Assembly (NCBI GenBank): GCA_022822685.1
Contig: JAJEAQ010000096.1
Span: 1-5,656 of the forward strand
Direction of reading: 5' to 3'
Length of the DNA stretch: 5,656 bases
Source: Trichodesmium sp. jk18x7bins.61
GTDB taxonomy: Bacteria > Cyanobacteriota > Cyanobacteriia > Cyanobacteriales > Microcoleaceae
Shown: positions 1-5,301 of the stretch, in pieces
How the letters are laid out: the number at the start of each line of letters is the position of its first letter
Position numbering within the stretch: the stretch's first letter is position 1
Program-made: the position numbers and the translations under genes
Notes under the pieces: generated by a model
What the model saw: only the letters and a program-made list of their open reading frames with translations
Told to the model about the DNA's origin: nothing
Databases searched by the model: none

Positions 1-48
1 CACCAGGGTAACCGAGTTTCCGTTTCAAATGACCAGTTCAGGTCGCAC
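1..48 (-). mobile_element. Possible 5' end of a group II intron, running off the window
   Basis: Read on the minus strand from base 48, the sequence opens with GTGCGAC, which fits the GUGYG start of group II introns, and continues with a purine-rich stretch similar to the first bases of cyanobacterial introns. No catalytic domain is in view because the element would extend left of base 1. Against this, bases 4-11 pair perfectly with 54-61 across the supposed splice junction, which suggests one continuous structured RNA instead. Treat this as a motif-level suggestion only. Confidence 0.3.
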
Positions 49-717
49 TGGGTTTACCCTGTTGTATCATTTGAAGTTTCTGAAATAGTTGAGCCACCCC
101 CCCCGTAGAAAAGGATGGCTATCTATTCTGCGGTGGGATTCAAGTTTTCACGTTTAACAGAGGGTTAAACTGTTAAACCACCCACTTACCTTTTGGTTAT
201 AGCCTTTCAGGGATTGTGGCTATTTGCCTAATGACGCAGTTTAATCGATAGCTTAGACTGTGTTCATCTTTCCACCTCTTCCCCCCAGCTCCTAACCGCC
301 TATCCCTGGTAGTTTTGGATACATTTAGAGCTGGCATTCCTAACAAGACTTTGTTAGTAGCTGGACTGTTGTGCAGTCTTTTCTATGGAGCCTCTTGGTG
401 AAAATCTCCAGAGGATTAGGTATCCCGATTCAATTGACCAGTTGCCTCCCGGGGGAGTCGCTTTCCTTACGGAATGCGGAGCATTCATGTCGCGCTAACC
501 CTCGCTTACCTGTTTAACTCTTCGGTTCTAGCAGCTCAGGGCTGGCAGAACACCCCTAGGTAGGAACTTAAACGCTTACCGATAACGTAGACTTAAGCGA
601 GTCTTAGGCTGCTCAGGTGTTTTGCTCCCCTTCTCGTTGCTGTGATCCGAGAAGGCTGAACTCGCCCCATAGCTTGGCCTTACGGCAGGCGGAGCCGACC
701 GCTAGGGGTTCCTGACA
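1..717 (-). ncRNA. Large structured RNA, candidate HEARO/omega-RNA (IscB-associated)
   Basis: No convincing protein is encoded here, but the DNA is full of short perfect inverted repeats. In minus-strand order: 708-701 with 673-665 (one bulged base) enclosing 697-694/686-683; 655-648/636-629 (8 bp, 11-nt loop); 599-594/578-573; a cluster at 485-481/477-473, 474-471/466-463 and 457-453/450-446; 414-410/395-391; 378-374/368-364; 356-351/346-341; 334-328/291-285 enclosing 321-317/305-301; 222-218/204-200; 178-171/159-152. Two helices have a GUAA (GNRA) tetraloop only when read on the minus strand (470-467 and 683-680), which sets the strand. The layout, and motifs such as a GCCAG...CTGGGGGGAA pairing, recall the omega-RNA that precedes IscB nuclease genes in IS200/IS605-type elements. 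That match is from memory and unaligned. About 700 nt is long for an omega-RNA, so it may be a composite. The structure is well supported; the family name is not. Confidence 0.42.
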
Positions 718-750
718 TGAATTGGCATCTACAAAATTAATTAGTCGCAT
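718..750. other. Short AT-rich junction between the structured RNA and the channel gene
   Basis: Composition changes abruptly from the GC-richer, hairpin-dense element to AT-rich DNA that continues into the coding sequence. No Shine-Dalgarno sequence is visible before the ATG at 751, and I see no convincing -35/-10 pair. If the left element is an omega-RNA, the minus-strand sequence here would be its guide, because the guide lies immediately 5' of the scaffold and comes from the flanking DNA. An in-frame TAG at 742 prevents the channel ORF from extending further upstream. Confidence 0.4.
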
Positions 751-2793
751 ATGATAACCCGTCTACCTAAAATCTTTAAACTTTCTAGTATTCCTGCTAT
801 TAAATCTTTGCTTATAAGCAAAACATGGAGCTTAATTCAGTTCATTTTGCTAATTTTTTTTTCATTTATCCTAATAGTAAATTGGATGCCTATAGCTTCC
901 GGAAAAATTCCTTTATTCAACATTAATCAAATTAGAAATGAAAAGAATATCATAGATATTTTTAATCAACCTCGTCCCTGTGGTAACTTTGTTTGTAGTG
1001 CAATATGGTTTAACGGATTGCCTATATTTGAGATAGCTTCATACCCCATAAACCAGCAAGATAAGGATCAACCTTTACCAGTAGAAGATAGAGCAAGACG
1101 CATTCAAAATAACCTGAAACAAATTCTGCAAGTAACTATCACTGATAATAGTAATCTCGAAACACAGGTTTCAGAAAATCCAGCCATTAAACAGAATAAA
1201 AAAGATACTCACCCAAAAATTCCAATAATTGAAGTATCAACTCTTTATGGTGAAACTGTAATTGTTTTTCCCCAGCAATTTGACTCGCCCAAAAAAATAA
1301 TTGCAACTGTCACAATAGCTGATGCCCTATATTACAGTAAAACTATAGAGCAACTTGCCCAAGAATGGCAAAACATAATTATATCCAAAATTAGTTCAGC
1401 ATTAGAAGAACGTTATTTTAATGCTAGAAACAGATTTGTTAAACCCACAATAATTATCGCCTTGATGGTGGTAATGCTATTACTCAGCTTTGCTGTTATT
1501 TTAGTGCAAATACGTTGCCAAAATTACTATACAAGTATTAGGAATAAATTACAAGTTATAGAAAAGTCTTTAACTATCAATCCAGAATGCGCCAAACCAG
1601 AAGAATTAACAGTTATTTTCTCTCAGCTCAACTTAGAAGTAAATCAAAATGAAAAATATAATATTAGCAACTACAGGGCATTTAAAAATCGAGGAAAAAA
1701 TCGTGTACTAAACTCAGCAATAGGGAATCAAATATTACTCTATATTCAGCTCAAGTTACTTTGGCAAACCATACCAAAAATTTTTTTGAGACAACAAAAT
1801 ATTCTCAAACAAGAGCTAAACATAGTAATCTTTGCCCGGCGCTTGTTGCGGTGGGTTCAAGGATTAATTTTGGGATGGGGAATAGGTTTGATTCTGATAG
1901 TTTATCCCCAGACTAGGGCGATAGGTACTTTACTTATATATGAATCTGTAGGGATATTAATAGTTTGGGCATTTATTAGTTTGGCAGATAAAGTTACTGA
2001 TTTTGTGATTGATTTTTACTTACATAAATGGGCAGAAAATGCACAACTAGCAAACCCTAATTCTGGGCGATACACTTTACGAGTGTCTACCTATTCTGCG
2101 GCATTGACAAGTATGACATCAATCATCTTTTGGATAATTGGTATTATAGTAACAGCAGAAAAATTAGGTATCGCGACTCAGGTATTAACAAATGTAGGAA
2201 TTATTGCTGCTGTTAGTGCATATTTATCCCAGAATTTAATTAGAGACGTAATTAATGGAGCTTTTATTTTGTGGAATGATAGTTATGCTGTCGGTGATGT
2301 TGTGACTATTGGTGCAGAAGGAGGCTTGGTTGAGAAAATGAACCTCTATATGACTGCATTGCGTAGTGCAGACGGAGAACTAATCATTATTCCTAATGGC
2401 TCTATTGGAACCGTAAAAAATCTTACCAAAAATTGGTCTCGGGTGAATTTTACGATTCAGATCGCTTACGATGCTGATATTAAAAAAGCCATGCAAATAA
2501 TTCAAGAAGTAGCTGAAAAAATGGCAAGCGAAGTTAAATGGCGAGATAATTTTATTGAGCCGCCAGAAGTTTTAGGAGTTGAGGAAGTTTCCCACAGTGG
2601 AATATTGATTCGAGTTTGGATTAAAACACCTCCATTACAACAGTGGATAGTGGGGCGCGAGTTTCGTTTGCGAGTTAAAGAAGCATTTGATTCCGAAGGT
2701 ATTGCTATTGGTGTACCACAGCGATCGCTATCTGTGAATCATTTCCCTAAAATGATTGAAAAACAAAATACTCAAACAGATTCTTCTTCATAA
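751..2793 (+). CDS. Large MscS-family mechanosensitive ion channel
   Basis: Inner-membrane channel of 680 residues, expected to open under membrane tension and release ions or small solutes. Hydrophobic segments at about 26-45 and 232-254 flank a probable periplasmic domain (46-230, with Cys77 and Cys82). Further membrane segments lie at about 369-386, 391-412 and 448-468, and the pore-lining helix at about 478-506. The MscS core follows: SQNLIRDVINGAFIL (493-507), the beta domain with TALRSADGELIIIPNG (535-550), then the C-terminal alpha/beta domain to about 660 and a polar tail. E. coli MscS has 286 residues, so this is one of the enlarged forms common in cyanobacteria. Aligned on Gln494, the two gate leucines of E. 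coli MscS correspond to Ala487 and Tyr491. The ATG at 751 is the only upstream start and keeps the first membrane segment, but it has no clear ribosome binding site. The family call is firm; gating properties are inferred. Confidence 0.92.
   Translation: MITRLPKIFKLSSIPAIKSLLISKTWSLIQFILLIFFSFILIVNWMPIASGKIPLFNINQIRNEKNIIDIFNQPRPCGNFVCSAIWFNGLPIFEIASYPINQQDKDQPLPVEDRARRIQNNLKQILQVTITDNSNLETQVSENPAIKQNKKDTHPKIPIIEVSTLYGETVIVFPQQFDSPKKIIATVTIADALYYSKTIEQLAQEWQNIIISKISSALEERYFNARNRFVKPTIIIALMVVMLLLSFAVILVQIRCQNYYTSIRNKLQVIEKSLTINPECAKPEELTVIFSQLNLEVNQNEKYNISNYRAFKNRGKNRVLNSAIGNQILLYIQLKLLWQTIPKIFLRQQNILKQELNIVIFARRLLRWVQGLILGWGIGLILIVYPQTRAIGTLLIYESVGILIVWAFISLADKVTDFVIDFYLHKWAENAQLANPNSGRYTLRVSTYSAALTSMTSIIFWIIGIIVTAEKLGIATQVLTNVGIIAAVSAYLSQNLIRDVINGAFILWNDSYAVGDVVTIGAEGGLVEKMNLYMTALRSADGELIIIPNGSIGTVKNLTKNWSRVNFTIQIAYDADIKKAMQIIQEVAEKMASEVKWRDNFIEPPEVLGVEEVSHSGILIRVWIKTPPLQQWIVGREFRLRVKEAFDSEGIAIGVPQRSLSVNHFPKMIEKQNTQTDSSS
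2721..2728. repeat. HIP1 octamer (GCGATCGC)
   Basis: Perfect palindromic octamer inside the 3' part of the channel gene. HIP1 is highly over-represented in many cyanobacterial genomes, so this supports the taxonomic reading. Confidence 0.85.
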
Positions 2794-2809
2794 AATTAGG
2801 TGGTTGGGC

Positions 2810-2853
2810 ATTTATTGATTTCAGGGGAGAAAATTTCCCTCCCATGAATAAAT
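2810..2853 (+). terminator. Possible hairpin terminator after the channel gene
   Basis: An inner stem AGGGGA/TTCCCT (2823-2828 with 2835-2840, one G-T pair) lies inside an outer stem ATTTATT/AATAAAT (2810-2816 with 2847-2853), 17 bases past the stop codon at 2793. The two stems are separated by an unpaired internal loop and no T-run follows, so termination is plausible but unproven. The same 131-base gap holds no other recognisable element apart from the ribosome binding site of the next gene. Confidence 0.35.
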
Positions 2854-2911
2854 TACAGAAGTTTCTATTTATCTCCAATGCCTTCCCTCATTCCAGATGA
2901 TTACTCTAATT

Positions 2912-2915
2912 TGGA
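2912..2915 (+). promoter_or_regulatory. Shine-Dalgarno GGAG for the LRR gene
   Basis: GGAG lies nine bases upstream of the first of two adjacent ATG codons (2925 and 2928). The spacing favours 2925 but does not rule out 2928, which would remove a single methionine. Confidence 0.55.
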
Positions 2916-2924
2916 GCAGAAGTA

Positions 2925-4073
2925 ATGATGAAAAGACTCAAAGTAATATTTAGTGGAATTTATATTTGGGTAGCGATCGCCAACTCCACAAGCGCTAACC
3001 CCAAGCCGCCAGAAAAATTTTTCACCTTTACAGAATGGTGTCTAAATCAAGCCCGGATTTCTCCTACTGCCCAACATACAGTTAAAATTCTCTTGCAAAA
3101 AGCTAAAACTAATGACTGTACTGAAGCCAACAAAAAACTTGCCTACCTTTCTACCCTTTCTCTCAATAATAATGATATTAGAAATATTGCTCCTATATCC
3201 AACCTCAGAAACATTACTCAACTTCCCCTCAATGATAATCAAATTCTAGAATTATCCCCCCTATCTAACCTGACTAACCTGACTAATTTATCTCTCGATA
3301 GTAATAAAATTAGAGATATTTCTGACTTATCTAAATTAACCAGCCTAACTCACCTCGAACTCGATGATAGTAGAATTAGAAATCTCTCTCCCCTATCCAG
3401 CCTAACCAAACTCACTCATCTCAACCTGATTTTTAATCAAATTGAGGATGTATCTCCCCTATCCAATTTAACTGAATTAACTCAACTAAATCTGGGAGTA
3501 AATCCCATCAGCAGTTTGCTCCCTCTGGCCAACTTAACTAATCTAGCTCACCTTTATCTTAACGATAAGTTAGATAGGGAATTTTCTCCCCTATCTAACT
3601 TAACTAACCTAACTAACCTGTATTTATATCGCAATCAAATTAGTGATATTTCTCCTATTTCTAACCTAACGAATCTGACTTATCTGAGTCTGAGTGACAA
3701 CTACATCACTGAAATTTCTAACCTTTCTAATTTAAGGAATCTAAAATCTCTGCTCCTAGTTTTCAATCAAATCACGAAAGTTGATTCTTTATCAACCTTG
3801 ACTAACTTAAATTTACTAGACTTAAGTCGCAACAACATTACAGACATTAATTCTCTATCAACTCTGACTCAGTTAGTAACTCTGAATCTGCGAAATAATC
3901 CTGTTGCCAATAGAATTTGCCCTATCCAACCAGTATCAATTTGTCGCTTCCAATCATCAATTTTGACTCACTCTCCTATTTGTTGGGTTTCGGGTTGCTT
4001 CAACCCTACCTACAAATACTCCGAATCTCACTTTTCTACAAACAAAATAGTACGGTGGGCAAATTTTGACTGA
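2925..4073 (+). CDS. Secreted leucine-rich-repeat protein (internalin-like repeats)
   Basis: Predicted exported protein of 382 residues. A basic start and hydrophobic stretch (about 1-20) resemble a signal peptide, with possible cleavage after Ala24. A cap region (33-71) with Cys39 and Cys65 precedes eleven gap-free 22-residue repeats (72-313), consensus LTNLTxLxLxxNxIxDISPLSN, plus a final half repeat. The C-terminal cap contains CPIQPVSIC (332-340). LRR solenoids of this type bind proteins or other ligands; no partner can be named. Repeat 7 (204-225) has lost the usual NxI turn. Similar cyanobacterial proteins, as I recall them, end shortly after the second cap cysteine. Here residues 343-382 continue into sequence that looks like intergenic repeat, and codon 343 is CAA, one transition from TAA. 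The gene follows the channel gene after 131 bases. Fold and export are well supported; function is unknown. Confidence 0.85.
   Translation: MMKRLKVIFSGIYIWVAIANSTSANPKPPEKFFTFTEWCLNQARISPTAQHTVKILLQKAKTNDCTEANKKLAYLSTLSLNNNDIRNIAPISNLRNITQLPLNDNQILELSPLSNLTNLTNLSLDSNKIRDISDLSKLTSLTHLELDDSRIRNLSPLSSLTKLTHLNLIFNQIEDVSPLSNLTELTQLNLGVNPISSLLPLANLTNLAHLYLNDKLDREFSPLSNLTNLTNLYLYRNQISDISPISNLTNLTYLSLSDNYITEISNLSNLRNLKSLLLVFNQITKVDSLSTLTNLNLLDLSRNNITDINSLSTLTQLVTLNLRNNPVANRICPIQPVSICRFQSSILTHSPICWVSGCFNPTYKYSESHFSTNKIVRWANFD
2973..2980. repeat. HIP1 octamer (GCGATCGC)
   Basis: Second perfect HIP1 octamer of the window, inside the signal-peptide region of the LRR gene. Confidence 0.85.
3138..3863 (+). 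repeat. Eleven 66-bp units encoding the LRR array
   Basis: Exactly 726 bp, or eleven units of 66 bp with no indels, each encoding one 22-residue leucine-rich repeat. The units are similar but not identical. Many share runs such as CTATCTAACTTAACTAACCT, so recombination between units could change copy number. The array stays in phase throughout, which argues for selection on the solenoid. Confidence 0.8.
3981..4013. repeat. Small cyanobacterial-type hairpin repeat, read into the LRR tail
   Basis: The sequence has two alternative hairpins: 3982-3989 with 4002-4009 (one mismatch) and GGGTTG/CAACCC at 3992-3997 with 4001-4006. The GTTGGGTTTCG...CAACCC...ACCTAC pattern resembles a short non-coding repeat I know from intergenic regions of many cyanobacteria. 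It lies inside the apparent LRR reading frame and supports the view that the last 40 codons are not original coding sequence. The family match is from memory. Confidence 0.45.
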
Positions 4074-4171
4074 TCTCATGTTCGGTTGAATACTTATAAA
4101 TAAATAACCGCTTAATCATATGCTGTGCTTTTTTGTTGGATGAGCCACTTCAGTGGATACTTTGCCTTACT

Positions 4172-4190
4172 CCTCCCTTGGAAAGGGAGG
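4172..4190. repeat. Perfect 8-bp hairpin repeat (CCTCCCTT/AAGGGAGG)
   Basis: CCTCCCTT at 4172-4179 pairs with AAGGGAGG at 4183-4190 around a three-base loop, followed by TTGGAGGGAT. This resembles a dispersed cyanobacterial intergenic repeat of the CTCCCCTTGG...AAGGGGAGG type. It could also stop LRR transcripts, but no T-run follows. It lies 98 bases beyond the annotated LRR stop. Confidence 0.55.
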
Positions 4191-4273
4191 TTGGAGGGAT
4201 AAAACATAGATAGATTCTAGGGCTTAAAGTTTTTTATATAACGTTTCTCAAATTAATGAGATGCACTTTTATT

Positions 4274-4321
4274 TGACTCTGACTCTCAACTCTCAACTCC
4301 CAACTCTCAATTCCCAACTCC
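4274..4321 (+). repeat. Heptamer tandem array, unit CAACTCY
   Basis: Five in-register heptamers (CAACTCT, CAACTCC, CAACTCT, CAATTCC, CAACTCC) occupy 4287-4321, preceded by two related units TGACTCT and GACTCT (the second one base short). Short tandem heptamers (STRR) are known from heterocystous cyanobacteria; the published units I recall differ in sequence, so this may be another variant. Function unknown; slippage could vary the copy number. Confidence 0.7.
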
Positions 4322-4460
4322 CTAAAATCAGAAATCTTTGTACCTCACCAATATGAGAACTGTTATATTAAATACTAACCACTTCAAAAAAACTATTTTC
4401 AAAGCTGCTGCTACTGTACTTCATAAACCACCGAATATGCTGTATAATACTTCTAAATCT

Positions 4461-4610
4461 TATCCCACAATGGGTTTGAGCTGCTTGTCACCCCGTGAGG
4501 GATGTACCTATGACAAAGGATGTCTAGGAGAGGAGCCGTATGAGATGAAAGTCTCACGTACGGTTATGAAGACGAGTCGGGAGTGGTGACAATCCTAGCG
4601 CGAGTTTAAC
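4461..4610 (+). mobile_element. 3' remnant of a group II intron (domains V and VI)
   Basis: Bases 4533-4566 form a textbook domain V: AGCCGTA (4534-4540) pairs with TACGGTT (4559-4565), a two-base bulge CG lies at 4557-4558, and GAGAT/GTCTC is capped by a GAAA tetraloop. The AGC catalytic triad is at 4534-4536. A domain VI-like hairpin follows, with GGGAGTG and CAATCCT around a GTGA loop (one mismatch), and the intron probably ends at the AAC at 4608-4610. Upstream, TTGTCA/TGACAA (4485-4490 with 4511-4516) encloses a CCC/GGG hairpin with a GTGA loop, and a CCCA/TGGG hairpin lies at 4464-4474; these may belong to domain III or IV. No GUGYG start, domain I or reverse-transcriptase gene occurs upstream on this strand. 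It is therefore a 5'-truncated, presumably inactive copy. The left boundary is approximate. Confidence 0.82.
4533..4566 (+). ncRNA. Group II intron domain V (catalytic hairpin)
   Basis: A 34-nt hairpin with all expected parts: AGC triad, seven-pair lower helix with one G-U, two-base bulge, five-pair upper helix and GAAA tetraloop. The catalytic core is unchanged although most of the intron is missing, which suggests the truncation is recent. In principle it could act in trans with a separate intron half; nothing here shows that it does. Confidence 0.88.
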
Positions 4611-4614
4611 AACA

Positions 4615-5301
4615 TTAAACATGCAACTTATAGCCAATACCTCTGACAGTTTTAATCTTGGGAAACTCATCATTTTCAGATTCTAACTTTTTCCGGATTT
4701 GGCCAATATGTACATCAACAACTCGTTCATCTCTCACATGAACCTCATCCCAAACTTCTTGAATTAACTCTGACCGCTTCCAAGCATGACCTGGTTTACT
4801 GGCTAAACAGTATAGTAAATCAAATTCTAGTACTGTCAAACGAATTAATTCTCCCTTCACATGAACCTCTCTACCAGAAGGATCAATCGCCAAATCTCCA
4901 AATTGGAGATATTCTGGCTCTGGATTAGAAACTAATCTCTGACGTTTTAAAATCGCTCTTACACGAGCTCCTAATTCCACTAAACCAAAAGGTTTAGTAA
5001 TGTAATCATCTGCACCCTCTTCAAAACCTTGTAATTTACTCGCCTCATCTGTAAGATTCGTGAGCATTAAAACAAATACATCCTTATGACCTTGCATTTC
5101 TTTGCAAAGTCTAAAGCCTGTTGTATCTGGCAAATTTACATCTAAAACTACCAAGTCTGGTGAAAATTTATCAAATAATTCTAGAGCTGTTTTACCATCT
5201 CCAGCAGACTCTACTTGATAACTTTGTTGACTCAAATAGCGATGAATTAAAGTTCGGATTACTGGGTCGTCATCAACCGCAAGGATCTTTACAGGGGCCA
5301 T
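4615..5301 (-). CDS. OmpR/PhoB-type two-component response regulator
   Basis: Cytoplasmic DNA-binding response regulator of 228 residues, normal for the family. Receiver domain 1-120: acidic pocket Asp10-Asp12, phospho-acceptor Asp54 in VVLDVNLPD, Thr81 and Lys103 (TKPF). The winged-helix domain (about 130-226) includes a recognition-helix region RDERVVDVHIGQIRKKL (190-206) and ends in the typical TVRGIGYKLHV. Phosphorylation by a sensor kinase would be expected to change dimerisation and promoter binding; no kinase or target is in the window. The ATG at 5301 gives a full-length receiver domain but lacks a strong ribosome binding site. The stop codon lies four bases from the end of the convergent group II intron remnant, so the native terminator may have been displaced. 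I cannot assign it to a named regulator such as RpaA, RpaB or NblR. Confidence 0.93.
   Translation of the reverse strand: MAPVKILAVDDDPVIRTLIHRYLSQQSYQVESAGDGKTALELFDKFSPDLVVLDVNLPDTTGFRLCKEMQGHKDVFVLMLTNLTDEASKLQGFEEGADDYITKPFGLVELGARVRAILKRQRLVSNPEPEYLQFGDLAIDPSGREVHVKGELIRLTVLEFDLLYCLASKPGHAWKRSELIQEVWDEVHVRDERVVDVHIGQIRKKLESENDEFPKIKTVRGIGYKLHV

Larger units (their letters stand above)
4074..4460. other. Intergenic region with repeats, no gene seen
   Basis: Between the LRR stop codon and the intron remnant there is no supported gene. The stretch holds a perfect 8-bp hairpin (4172-4190), a short inverted repeat TCTCA/TGAGA (4246-4250 with 4257-4261) and a heptamer array (4274-4321). A reading frame of 83 codons from a TTG at 4338 runs into the intron structure. 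It has no ribosome binding site or recognisable domain, so I do not call it. Confidence 0.6.

Noticed and set aside
199..338. Short minus-strand frame starting at ATG 338 within the structured RNA
   Set aside because: It is about 46 codons, lacks any IscB N-terminal pattern, and overlaps well-paired helices, so it is likely chance.
1..717. A group II intron domain V, tRNA, RNase P RNA or tmRNA in the left region
   Set aside because: I looked for domain V (AGC triad with a GNRA-capped 34-nt hairpin) and for the conserved cores of these RNAs on both strands and found none.
3042..3242. 66-codon minus-strand frame
   Set aside because: It lies wholly inside the LRR gene in antisense, reflects the repeat composition, and has no domain or ribosome binding site.
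3138..3863. CRISPR-like regular repeats
   Set aside because: The 66-bp periodicity is explained by in-frame 22-residue leucine-rich repeats; there is no repeat-spacer pattern.
4083..4110. CGGTT/AACCG inverted repeat as terminator of the LRR gene
   Set aside because: The five-pair stem with an 18-base loop is too weak, and no T-run follows directly.
4338..4589. 83-codon plus-strand frame starting at TTG
   Set aside because: It runs through the group II intron hairpins including domain V; its C-terminal part is a translation of structured RNA, and no start signal is visible.
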